NCBI RefSeq assembly: GCF_016802725.1
Contig: NC_052667.1
Location: forward strand, 17,747,846-17,811,845
Source: Solenopsis invicta
Lineage: Eukaryota > Arthropoda > Insecta > Hymenoptera > Formicidae
DNA length: 64,000 nucleotides
Direction: 5' to 3'
Below are positions 22,061 through 35,661 of this stretch, piece after piece. The translations under genes were made by a program, and so were the position numbers. Positions within the stretch are counted from its first letter, which is position 1; each line of letters begins with the position of its first letter. The notes below the pieces were generated by a model. The model saw only the letters and a list, made by a program, of their open reading frames with translations, searched no databases and was not told the DNA's origin.

Positions 22061-23348
22061 TACGAGGGCTATTTGAAAAGTTTCCGGCCTTTTTAAGAAA
22101 AACACATATTTTGAAGCAAAACAAAATTTATTTCTTGACGTAGTCTCCATGCCACTCGATACATTTGGTCCAACGTTTCTTCCATATTTTTAAACCGTCA
22201 GAAAAAAATTGATTGTCTAAACCTGAAAAATATTGGTTTACAGCGTTTTCCACTTCAGCATTTGACTTATATTTTTTTCTCCTAAAAGTTTTTTCAAATT
22301 TGGAAACAGGAAAAAGTCGCTGGGATCTAGATCTGGCGAATAAGGGTACGGAAGCAATTCAAACTTTAATTCGTTCAATTTTGACATTGCGACCATGGAC
22401 GTGTGAACCCGAGCGTTATCCTAGTGAAACAGGATTTTTTTCTTGGCCAAATGCGTTTTTTCTTAATTATGGCCTTTAATTTATCCAGCAATGCAACGTA
22501 GTACTCTCTGTTGATTGTTTCACTCTTTGCGAGGTAATCGATAAGAATTATTCCACGGCTATCCCAAAAAACTGTCACCATCACTTTTCCTGCAGAGAGA
22601 ACGACCTTTGCCTTCTTTGGAATTGGTTCCCCCATCGCAATCTACTGTTTTAACTGTTGTTTGATCTCAGGTGTATGGTAGTGTACTCAGATTTCATTGA
22701 CGGATATCATTCGCTGCAAAAATTCCGCTGGATTTTTTTAATACAGGCTAAGACACTCGCGCGACATGTCCATCCGTATGCGCTTTTGGTCGATCGTCAA
22801 CAAGTGCGGTACCCAACGCGCGAATAATTTTCTCATATCCAATTCTTGATGTAAAATCTTGTGCACCCGTTCAGATAATATCTCACAAGCCTCAGCAACA
22901 TCTTTAACAGTCAATCGACGATCTTCCATCATAGTTTGATGCACTAAATTGACCATTTCGTCAGTTGTAGCGATTTTTGGGCGCCCGGAACGTTCCTCGT
23001 CTAAAATGCTCGTACGACCACGTTTGTATTCGGCCACCCAATGTTTGACCGTTGTAAATGAAGGGAGGCTTTTCCGTATACAGAGTCTAACTCATTCTTT
23101 ATTTCCTGAGTCTTTTTCTCTTTCAAATAAAGGAATTTTATCACTGCGCGATATTCAATTTTCTCCATTGTTGACAGACAATGTCAGCTGACAACTTTGA
23201 AAGATTGCCATAGAGAAAGTAATGATCATCAGAATGACTTCAAATTTTTACGGTTTACATATGTCAAGACCATCTATCGAACGGCGAAAGAAATTTTTTT
23301 CTACAGTTTATGTCAATGAGGCCGAAAATTTTTCAAATGGCCCACGTA
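22061..23348 (-). mobile_element. Complete mariner (irritans/mellifera-like), inactive
   Basis: A 1.29-kb element with TA at both ends and inverted terminal repeats of about 29 bases: TACGAGGGCTATTTGAAAAG left, and right as CTTTTTAAACGG-type complement with TACGTGGGCCATTTGAAAAA. The minus-strand transposase starts near 23168 (MEKIEYRAVIKFLYLKEK). It has RSGRPKIATTDEMVNLVHQ, LDMRKLFARWVPHLL, GEPIPKKAKVVLSAGKVM and VFWDSRGIILIDYL. The second Asp is in FH-DNARVH, with a stop replacing one residue. The third Asp is in YSPDLDPSDFFLF. One-base frameshifts near 23068 and elsewhere make it dead. It interrupts the LINE on either side. Confidence 0.92.
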
Positions 23349-23820
23349 TTATATTAATCTGTGAATGATTTCTATTATGTTTCTTTTTCTAGCCTTTAAA
23401 AGTTTTGCTGATATTTCATCTGCATCTAGCACCGTGTTTGCTTTTAGACTCGTTATAGCGGCCTTTATTTCTTTTACAATTAGTGTGCCAGTTGTATGAG
23501 GATTGTCCTCTTTTGTGTCTTGCGATTTCCTGTGATAGAGGTATACTTGATGGGTTAAGGAGTTCTGCAAAATAAGTAATTTCTTTTTCATATTAGTTAT
23601 ATCACTAATGATATTTCCATTTTTATCTTTCTTCATTTTTTTTGTCTTCTTACTACATACATTCCAAGATCCAAATGAATAATCGATATTTCTTTGCCAT
23701 AGTTGTCCCCGTTGACCGATCCTTTCCAAAGCTCCAGACTTCAGGTTTTTGAACAATTGAGTTCTGCGGAGATGGGTTGTTAACCTATTGCCCAATCCTC
23801 AACTTGAAGAATCAATTTCT
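23349..23820 (-). pseudogene. LINE relic, region upstream of RT
   Basis: A minus-strand open stretch of 148 codons contains NIDYSFGSWNV, DKNGNIISDITNMKKK and LTHQVYLYHRKSQDTKEDN. It ends EIKAAITSLKANTVLDADEISAKLLKA. The E-K-AI--LK---A---DEI-AELLKA pattern is the conserved stretch just before the RT domain of insect LINEs. Homology resumes at 22060 after the mariner. No endonuclease part was recognised to the right. Confidence 0.75.
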
Positions 23821-25480
23821 ACTCTTTTTGTTTCTATGCTTTTTACCGAGATTGATTACTCAACAGAAGTTACTAGTGTTACCACGTAGAAGCAAAGGGG
23901 GAGAGGGCTAAGAGAGATCCGTGGATTCATTATCTAATTAAACATCACTATTCCATTAGTACCGCAAGTTATATTTAGTTAGATATAATTTTGAACAGGA
24001 AAGTGGTCGAGTTGACGTAGAATAACCTATATTTTTGCAGAATCTTTTGCACTAAATTTTTTACAGAGTTTTTATAAAAGATTTTTTTTATTAAAAAATT
24101 ACCTACATGAAGATAAAAATTATACTATGTTAAAAATTTCTTGCATTTTTGTAATGAAGTTCTTTAGTCATTAGAATGTACTGAATACGAATATTACCTC
24201 AAAAATTGTCTGTCTTGTAAAGTTTAGAAAAAAGAAGAAACTCAAAAACATTTTCATAAATTTACATAAATTTGTATGAACCAGATGTTTGATCAATTTT
24301 TCAGGAAGGTTTAACATTGTAACTTAATTACCTTTATCTTTCTGTTAAAAAGTCGAACACTAAAAGTGTAATTCACTTATACTGATTTACTCCTGTATAA
24401 CAATCATATTCAACCTGCCATTTTAAATTTTTGATTCAGATTTGTAATCAGCAACTTCAGATTTGTAATCAGCAACCTAAAAAACAGAACTGCAAAATTT
24501 TACGGAAATCCATCAGATAAAAAAGTGCAACACAAAGAGTTATTCTCATATTTTAAAAAATTGTTTATTTTATGTAGAAATAAATATAAATGTATAAACT
24601 TTTTATTTCTTTAATTATTTAACAGATTATATTAATATAGCACAGTGTAATTAATTTTCGAGAAATAAGGAAAGGGTATCACTTGACGAAACCTATATCA
24701 GTATTGGCTTTCCTCTATCTATATTATAATGGTTGGTTGCTTTTAACGAACATAACAGTTGAGTGAGCGCTTGTTGCTATTAGTGTATTCTTCTATCCAT
24801 AAATCTTTCAGATTTATGGATTTAAAGGTCTATCTTTATTCAACTATTGTGTTTGTTGAACGCAATCATTGTCTTGTAAAGTTAAATTACTATAATAGTT
24901 GCATTTCAAGTGAAAAACTCAAAAAATCTGTAATTTTTTAACAGTTTTTTTTTTACCTTAAAAAATTATGAATTTTTTTAAAATCCTGATACTTATAAGA
25001 AAATTTTTGAATTTTTATTTTTAAATTTAAATTCATCTTTTTTTGACAAAATTGCTCTTTTTTTAATAAAATTTTTTAAAGAAAAATATAATGTTATAAA
25101 CATAATTTTCATATACACAGGTTCATAGATGTTTGAGCAAATATCTTACAATTAATTAAAAGAAAGTTTAAGGTGATGTTGGAGTCGTCAGTTTTACTGA
25201 CAAACTCGACTTACACATGTATGATTTATGATACATATGTACGTACGATTTACGAAAAATCAACAGATTTCTACATACTGCTACATCAAGATCTTACATA
25301 CACATGTACACAATTTGTCAAACATTCTATTCTCTTAAATTAGGCTTCCCAGCTTAATTCTAACGATTCAACATTATTCATTCATTTATTCTACACCTGG
25401 TTTTGTCTTTATTTTATATACATAACCTGCATAATATTTCCACGAAGTTTTGGTGTACCGATGATTTTTTTACCACCATA
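23821..25480 (+). other. Intron 2 sequence, no feature recognised
   Basis: AT-rich, with no transposon ends, tandem arrays or splice-bounded reading frame that I can support. A small hairpin at 24790-24825 (TAAATCTTTCAGATTTATGGATTTA) is the only structure noticed. Confidence 0.5.
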
Positions 25481-25484
25481 TTAA

Positions 25485-26003
25485 CCCTCTATTGCTTCCG
25501 TATAAGGCGGATGCTCAGGTCACATCTAATTTTGTTAATTGCATAAACGTGGCATAAAATTTGACTATGAAATTTTTTGATTTTTTACTTACAACCGTCT
25601 AGATTATATTTGTATGATTGTTTTCTCAATTTTGTTTTGTAAAGTTTTTATTTAATGCTTTGAAGATGTTAACGTGTGATACGTCTGAGCGCTGCGCTTA
25701 TGACGAGAACAAATACGTACAGTCGACAAAATTCACGCTGTTGCGAAACCTCATTTACTGTGATAGCTAGATCAATGAATTAGTCGATATCTTCTGTTTC
25801 TATAAGACTGTGTTGGTACAAAAGTAGATAAAATTAGATATTAATTTGACTGTCTAAATAATTGTTTATTAATGTCTTCAAAACAAGTATAGATTATGTA
25901 GTAATTTATGTGGCAACGCTGCACTAATACAGCGACACATAGGTCGGCGCGGCGCTCATACGAGAACACTAACGTTTGTTTGTCGAACGAAAGCAATGGA
26001 GAG
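25485..26003. mobile_element. TTAA-flanked MITE, 519 bases
   Basis: TTAA lies at 25481-25484 and 26004-26007. The ends CCCTCTATTGCTTCCG and CGAAAGCAATGGAGAG are inverted copies with few mismatches. GCGCTGCGCTTATGACGAGAAC and GGCGCTCATACGAGAACAC recur inside as a short direct repeat. Non-coding; consistent with piggyBac-type mobilisation. Confidence 0.8.
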
Positions 26004-26152
26004 TTAAAGTAAAAATTGATAAAAGAATCTATATATTTTTTTTTTCCTGTTTTTGGTCAAAAATGGACCAGAGTTATATACATCAATGTTCGAACATGTA
26101 TTTTAATTTCGTAAAAAAAAATTATATGGAATTATATTTAGCATCATCTTAA

Positions 26153-26828
26153 GACTTCTGACTTCTTAGTTGAGAATTCCGTGTTGACAGTAGTGGCGTA
26201 GTATTGTGGAAAAAATTAGAACTAAAATAAGCGTGAAACGTGACAAGTTGACAATGAAATTTTATCTTACATGTCATTTTGATATTATGAGGTTTATTGT
26301 GAAAATATGACATCACATATTTATCAAATTTGTAAAAATAAGCCGCAAGTAAAATTATCTTTGAATTTTTGTACGTAAGAACATATTTTTCACTCCTTTC
26401 AACAGTTGTCCGTGTGTTTTCTTGTCTTAATATGCTTTACATTTTTTTACGACTATTTACTGACTGTTAGTCGGAAAAAAGAGTGTTAAGGCCCATGCTT
26501 ACAAATGTTTTAAAACGATTTTATTATTTTGCTTTGTTTAAATGTTCTTGATTTAAAAATCCCACGGATCAAAATTTAGCTTAATTGTGTTTTCCTGCTT
26601 AAATTGGTTTCACTTTAGAGGCCTTTTATAGAGACTATTTACTGATTATCAAAGGAGAAAAGGCGTCGAGTTTTTTTTAAAGTCATTTTTACAAGTATTT
26701 TAAAGCGATCTTATTTTGTTTTATCCAAATTCTCTTTATTTATAAATGCCACGGATCAAACTTTTACGTGTTATTTCTTGCTTATGGCGTTATGACTTTA
26801 ATATAGCCGCGGCGAAAAGTCAAGAAAT
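26153..26828. mobile_element. Second copy of the 7310-8001 TTAA element, inverted
   Basis: In reverse orientation this matches the element at 7310: TTAA at 26149-26152 then GACTTCTGACTTC, the phrase CACTCCTTTCAACAG, two copies of the block of about 175 bases with CGACTATTTACTGA, and GACTTTAATATAGCCGCGGC near the other end. The right end is eroded and its TTAA is not clear. It is more diverged than the 7310 copy. Confidence 0.75.
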
Positions 26829-28149
26829 AATAACAGAAATTTAAACGGATCCAGCTCAACTACAAAGTGCAAAATTTTTGTATTTATTGCTTTTTGAGTT
26901 ATAAAAATTAGCATATTTTTTTAAATGAATGTCCATAATTTTTTGCATATTTATATATAATAGGGATCATTTATAATCAAAATCATATTTGGTTAAAAAT
27001 TGTTGTTATACATTGTTTATGAAATAATTAACATTTTAAGTATTAAAATAAATTGTATTTTTGAATGTTATTTTAAATCAAAGCAGTTAAAAAAGTAAAC
27101 AATTTAAGTTTTTTTATGGAACATCTATAAATTACTCGGAATTTTGACCATCATGTTTGTTGTAACAACGCGTTTTATAATATTTCTCTTCTTTTACTCC
27201 ATTTCTACTGTAATACTTTCAACAATTTTAATGATTTTATGTTTTCATTTTCAATAAACAATTGCGTAAACAATGTGCTTAATCTCAAAAGAAAAAATTA
27301 CAAGATATTAAGTCTATAGACCCAATTAATTTTTAATTTGCCGAAATATACAAAATGTTTAATATATTATCTTTTGTTCTGGATATTTTTGTTGATAAAA
27401 TAATTGTGTTTAATTTTTATTACGCACACTTAAGTGCTATACCTCGAGGCTATCACTTTTCAGTAATTATAAATCGTTATTTTTTCTTCAAAATGATACG
27501 TATTCATTGAAAAGTTGATTGGCTGATTAACAGATTTATACTCCATGCTATACTACAAATATTTCTTTTACAAATTAAGCAATCATGTATTTTGATAAAT
27601 TGAGAATCCTGTCCTCAAATGTTCTAACAATGTTGAAAACCTTAATACAAAAATGTCGAGGCTATTATACTTTTTAAATTATAAATTATTAAAGTTTTTC
27701 AATTGTAACTCTCAAAATTTTTACGCTTAGGCATAGCACAATAGTGAAGATGCCCTTGTACACTGGCTAACTTTCTACACATTAATTTAATTTTTTATGT
27801 AATGATAAGGAGTCACTTTTAAACTTTATCTTGTTCATCAGTAATTATTTAATTTAAACTATACATAAAGATTAATGTCAACCTGATGTTACGAAATATC
27901 AAGCCACACATAAATCTATCCATAAACGGTATTATACTTAATATTAAACACTATATATTCTACATATACAAACAAATACAACGTGTATTGTGTGTATGAG
28001 TATGAGTGATATTTTGTAGATAAAATACAATTTCTGTAAATACAATTTTGAGCAATTTAGGACTTTATAACCAAACAGTTGAACTTTTCTGAGGTCATAC
28101 TCATTGAAATTTATAATCAGCATCCTAAAAGTAACCACATACAAAAAAT
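26829..28149 (+). other. Intron 2 sequence, no feature recognised
   Basis: Plain AT-rich DNA. No element ends or coding sequence supported. Confidence 0.5.
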
Positions 28150-28614
28150 TTAACCTTTTAAAGATGGGAGTGGTTGATATATCGACCAATCAGGAGACAC
28201 AATATTTGATTTTTTTTTGTTAGGGAAAATTTTACGCGTTGAATATGAGAAAAATAGTGTAAAAATTTCTGGGAGCATTCTTGAACTTGAAAATTGCTAT
28301 TTCAAGGTCAAGGATGCTCACAGGAATTTTTACACTATTTTTCCCAATTTTTTTGCTATTTTGGCCAGAAAGTTGGCATATCTATCTTTTTTGATGCGCT
28401 AGATGCAAAAAAAATAGTACCATGTATTGCGAAACTCATCTTCAAGGTGAATTCAAGGTCAAAAATTGAAATTATTGTTAGTACCTGCCAGTGGGTTAGT
28501 ATTATAGACTTATATATAAATAGACCCAGCGTTCTATGAGAGGAGTTGTCTGAATCATTTAAAGGACAGAACGATACGCAGTAAGGTGCTGTTTCTGTCG
28601 CTTTTCGGTCTGGA

Positions 28615-28690
28615 AGGGGAACGTCGACAACATTGTTGAGGGGAACGTCGACAACATCGTTGAGGGGAACGTCGACAACATCGTTGAGGG
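28615..28690 (+). repeat. 24-base tandem repeat, three copies
   Basis: GAGGGGAACGTCGACAACAT-GTT repeats three times directly before the GTGC array. GTCGAC inside each copy is palindromic. It lies inside the piggyBac element, between its left subterminal repeat and its gene. Confidence 0.8.
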
Positions 28691-28697
28691 AAACTTT

Positions 28698-28701
<4 letters not shown>

Positions 28702-28736
<35 letters not shown>

Positions 28737-28740
28737 TACG

Positions 28741-28776
<36 letters not shown>

Positions 28777-28857
28777 GGCGGGCGTGCGGGCGAGCGGGCG
28801 GGCGAGCGGGCGGGCGAGCGGGCGAGCGGGCGGGCGAGCGGGCGGGCGGGCGGGCGT
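28702..28857. repeat. GTGC/GGGC microsatellite
   Basis: About 155 bases of TGCG units shifting into GGGCGAGCGGGC units. Long open frames across it on both strands (RACVRACV-type and ARTHARTH-type) are by-products of the repeat. Alternating purine-pyrimidine CG/TG DNA like this can adopt left-handed form. Confidence 0.9.
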
Positions 28858-29010
28858 GTATATGTCTATGGTTAACACTCGGTTCTTTTTTTCTTGTAAA
28901 AGACTAAAATTGTTTACTCATTTTCTTGTATAAAGTAAAGATGCTGCAAATTGTTACTTTTCATTTATAATATATTACTGATTAGAACTCTTCCAGTATT
29001 TGTTTATTAC

Positions 29011-29043
<33 letters not shown>

Positions 29044-29091
29044 TTTGACACTATTATCCAAATAGTACATCAGATTCTTATTTTTGATAAA

Positions 29092-30642
29092 ATGGCTGAA
29101 AATGAAGTTAGAGTAGTGGCGAGTCCGAATTAGAGGTACGAGATTCAGAGACTGAAGAAATTGGTGATATTGATTTAGGAGACGATTATGGCGGAAATCA
29201 AATTTTTGAGGACGCATATTTTTACCCATCTATCAGAGATTTTGAAGGTACCTCCGAAGTAAATCCGAATATCTGTACATCAGGGAATAGGCCAATTGAT
29301 TATTTCAATTATTTTTGTGATTCTTCATTACTTAAAAGGATTATAGAGGAGACGAATCGTTATTAAACTCAAAATCATCAAGTTCAAATTTCCTATATAA
29401 AAGCTTGGTATTTTCTCACAACAAATGACTTTGAAAATTTTCTCAGTTTTTTTATTCTAATGGGCCATGTTCGGAAAGGCAAGTTAAAAAATTATTGGTC
29501 TACAGATCAATTGTTGCACACTCCAATTTTTGGTCAAATAATGTCTCTTGATAGATATATTTAAATTCTGCGTTATTTACATTTTCACGATAACGAAGAT
29601 GACTCAGAAATCATTGATCATTCTTTAGTGAAAATGAAGCCAGTAATAGATCACCTACAAAATAAATTCTCGGCAGCTTTTATTCCAGGCAAAAAAATAA
29701 AATAGTGTTTGCATAGATAAAAGTCTGTTATTATGGAAAGGTAGGCTTCGATTCAAGCAATATGTTCCCTTGAAGAGAAATCGTTTTGGCATTAAGCTTT
29801 TTGAGTTAGTAGACTGCAAGACTGGATTCATATTGGGCTTAATTGTTTACACTGCTGCAGATATTGATTATTAAAAGTTTGGTTTGGTTGTTACTGGCGA
29901 TATTGTCGCTCATTTCTTACCACCTTATTTTTATAAGGGTCATGTTGTATGTAGACAATTGGTATACATCTCCTATTTTGGCAAAATTTTTGCATGATTG
30001 TGACACAGGAATGTGGCACGGTAAAAGCAAATAGAAAAGGAATGCCAAAGCTAGAAAACAAATTAGTGCAAGGTGAAGTACAAGTTGCTCATAATGATGT
30101 GGATAGCAATGAAATGGCAAGATAAACGTAGTGTTCACATGCTTACAAGTGTGCACGAACTTGAATTCTGTGCAACTGGAAAAAGGAATCATTGAACAAA
30201 TGAAGACATTATGAAACCAACGTGTGTCCACGAATACAATCAAAATATAGACGGTGTAGATAATGTAGATAGACAATTATCTATAACAGAAACAGTGAGA
30301 AAATTAATGAAGTGGTATTGCAAGTTATTTTTTCACCTTATTTATGTCTATCTAATGCTTATGCTTTATATAAATTGAAAAATGAAGGGTATACACCGTT
30401 TCTTTCATTTTGTTAGATCATTATTGAAACTTGATCCTACTGAACGTATCACTTCTCGCAACGATAGTCCTGCTTGATTAGTTGGTCGTCATTTTCCGAG
30501 GCGTGGTACAAGTCGAAGGTGTCACTTGTGCTCTTTGCGTAAGATTACACGTCGAACGATGTACATATGCCCCAGTTGTGATACTTCTTTATGCGCAGCA
30601 CCATGCTTTGAAGAGTACCACACACAAGCGACATTATCATGA
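29092..30642 (+). pseudogene. piggyBac transposase relic (PGBD4-like)
   Basis: It starts at ATG 29092 and ends at a stop at 30640-30642, with several frameshifts and in-frame stops. The acidic N-terminus (EVRDSETEEIGDIDLGDDYG) and NFLSFFILMGHVRKGKLKNYW-like DDE_Tnp_1_7 start are visible. The three catalytic Asp contexts remain: IDKSLLLWKGRL (about 29720), VDNWYTSP (about 29950) and NIDGVDNVDRQL (about 30250). The C-terminal cysteine-rich finger is RRCHLCSLRKITRR through CAAPCFEEYHT. The full family length is about 550-600 residues, which fits the 1.55-kb span. The gene cannot make a full protein. Confidence 0.88.
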
Positions 30643-31417
30643 AGTCAAGTTCTGAGGTGAGAAGCAAGGGGACTCACAAAAATCAAGCACCCCAAAGGGA
30701 TCACATTTTTGCCATATTCACGTGATCCTGGGTCACGTTAAGAACAAAAGTCAGAGTATTTTTTTTATAAAATATTGAGCTACTATATAATTTTTTATGT
30801 AATTTTTATATAAGTTTTTTGAAAAACTATTTTAGGAAGCCATTGTCCACTTTCATATTTAGGTTTTTGAAAAAGTCATTATTTGAGGAATGGACGAGTA
30901 AAAGTGAGTAAAAGGGCTTGAAAATGATGTACAATTATTCAGCAACTAACAGACTTCTTGTGACACTTTGGGCAGTAAGCATGTTTACTGACAAACGTTT
31001 GTTCTATAATAACTGGTGTCCTTGAAATATTTTTGAGGGTGACATTTGCGACACATATGACTATTTTTTTTTTTTTACTCAGCGCATCTAAAAATGTGGG
31101 TATACTAACTTTGAGGCCAAAATAATAGCAAAAAAAATTTGACCTTGAAATGGTGATTTTAAAGGTCAAGGAGGCTACCAAGATTTTTTTTACGATTTTT
31201 CCCGTATTCAGCGCATCAAATTACGTAGGAAAATACTCTCAAACCTTCGCACCAAATTTTTTACATTGGACTTTATCTTGCGGACGGGGTTAATGGATAT
31301 ATCGACCAACAGTCAGGTTGGGGACTCTACATAAGAAATTAATTGAATTTACTTATAAATTTTACGTCTAATAAAAGGTCGATTTTATCTTACATTTCCC
31401 TGTCGTTAAAAGGTTAA

Positions 31418-32110
31418 CCAATTCATTTGACAACCCCCCCCCCTTTTTTGTATAAAGTGTGCAGGGGTTTTTTAAGTATTGGCGATGAATTTTGGAACAC
31501 AACCGGTAGGCTGATAAATTTTAGTTTTCAAATTGTAGTATAGAAAACCAGCTATTTTTTAATACTTAAGATGCCGATTATTTTGTGCATAGTAGTAATT
31601 TTTCACTGGATGATTGTTTTATGTATTTTTTTAAATATTTATTTAAAAGATATCTATTAAAAAAAACTCAACTTTTTTATAACTTGAAAAGGTAATGTAA
31701 CGAAGTAAAAAATTTTATATACACATTGTAGTTGACTTAGAGTCTTATTAAAACTCTTATTAAAACTCTTATTAAAAGTCTTATTAAAACTCTTATTGTT
31801 ACTTGACTAGTTTTGAGATATTTGTTTAGACATCTATGGATAGACATCCTGTATATGTAGTTTATTTGCTGTAAACGTAATTTTAAAAATTAATACATTT
31901 GTAAAAATGTATGCAACATATGTTTAAAAAATGTTTTAATCTTACTTGGAATTAAAAAGAAAATTGTTGGAAAATCCAAAAATCCTTAAAAACTCTTTTA
32001 CAAAATTTGAGAGATTAAATAATCATGGTTTTATTATTGTTATTTTATTACTAATAGATTATATTGTATCTTTGCATATGTAGTGTATTCTACACACAAA
32101 TCAATTGCAG
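31418..32110 (+). other. End of intron 2, with a 15-base tandem repeat
   Basis: AT-rich. CTTATTAAAACT-type units of about 15 bases repeat four to five times at 31741-31798. The intron ends with the acceptor CAATTGCAG at 32102-32110. Confidence 0.6.
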
Positions 32111-32429
32111 GTCCATTAGTGGTAGTACTCGACACGATCGACGCAGTTATCTTCCGAGTATGTCCCTTTATTGCTGCTGGTATAGTTGTTGGATCTATCT
32201 ATTGGACAGCTGTGACTTATGGTGCGGTTACTGTTATGCAAGTGGTGGGTCATAAGGATGGCCTTACCATGATGGAACAAGCCGATCCGTTGGTTTTATT
32301 GGTTGGCTTGCCAACTATTCCAATTATGTTAGTTTTGGGAAAAATGCTTCGTTGGGAAGACCAAGCTCTGAGTTTTTTGAGGCGACACGCATCCAAAGTT
32401 CCTATTTTAAGGCATTTTTTACCGAGCAG
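32111..32429 (+). CDS. MARCHF5: MARCHF5 exon with two transmembrane segments
   Basis: The acceptor is TTGCAG and the donor GTTTGT at 32430. Phase 1 in and phase 2 out both agree with the neighbouring exons. It encodes GPLVVVLDTIDAVIFRVCP, then a hydrophobic segment PFIAAGIVVGSIYWTAVTYG, the loop VMQVVGHKDGLTMMEQADP, a second hydrophobic segment LVLLVGLPTIPIMLVLG, and KMLRWEDQALSFLRRHASK. GSIYWTAVTYGAVTVMQVVGHK is close to identical across animal MARCH5 proteins. These are the first two of the four membrane passes that anchor the ligase in the mitochondrial outer membrane. No stop or frameshift. Confidence 0.94.
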
Positions 32430-32776
32430 GTTTGTATCAATAATATTATTTTTGAATTAATAAATTCCACATATCATAGTAAATTAATGTTCTAATGTAA
32501 CTTTCTCTTTTTAATACTACATATGCCAGGTGTACAAGTATGAAATGCGGATTCTTTTTTAAAAAAAAAAAACACGTTAAATTCAGAAGAATGATAAAAA
32601 GTAATTTATTCAAAGTATGCTCCATTGCTAGTTATACATTTTTCCCATTTTTCGGATAATTTGTGGATACCATGCCAGTAAAAATCTTTCCCTTTTGCCG
32701 CGAATCATTCATCGAGCCATTTTTTCACATTTTTGGTTCTTTGTACGAACCAAAGTGCTGCTCAGCAAGTGCGTGA

Positions 32777-32796
32777 GCACTAACCTAACCTAACCC
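32777..32796 (-). repeat. TTAGG-type insertion inside the mariner gene
   Basis: On the minus strand TTAGGTTAGGTTAGTGCT (18 bases) lies between the codons for LMG and HALAEQHF, which adjoin in Mos1-type transposases. TTAGG is the insect telomere repeat. The inserted piece brings an in-frame stop. Confidence 0.6.
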
Positions 32797-32944
32797 ATCA
32801 ATGCAAACAAGTGGTAATCGGAAGAAGCCTGGCGAGTAAGCCGCATGGGCAGTGGCGGCGCCAGAAAAATGTTCTTGGGGGGGCCCAGCCCCAACTTAAG
32901 TTAACCCTATATAGTGCCATATATATATATATATATATATATAC

Positions 32945-35592
<2,648 letters not shown>

Positions 35593-35661
35593 ATATATAT
35601 ATTAAAATTAGGGAATAGAAAATACGTGTTAATTAATTATGCAATAGAAATTATTACAATT

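Larger units (their letters stand above)
28154..31413 (+). mobile_element. piggyBac element, 3.26 kb, decayed
   Basis: TTAA duplications lie at 28150-28153 and 31414-31417. The ends are CCTTTTAAAGATGGG left and GTCGTTAAAAGG right. GATATATCGACCAA near-palindromes lie 20 and about 110 bases in. Subterminal inverted repeats of about 250 bases follow: 28225-28470 with AAGGTCAAGGATGCTC, TTGCTATTTTGGCC and GATGCGCT, and their inverse at 30940-31215. The interior holds a transposase relic and a GC-rich tandem array. The structure is complete but the gene is broken. Confidence 0.88.

Noticed and set aside
28555..28933. Long open frames of RACVRACV, ARTHARTH and similar over a GTGC array
   Set aside because: They occur in several frames on both strands and follow only from the 4-base repeat. 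No splice sites or similarity to a protein.
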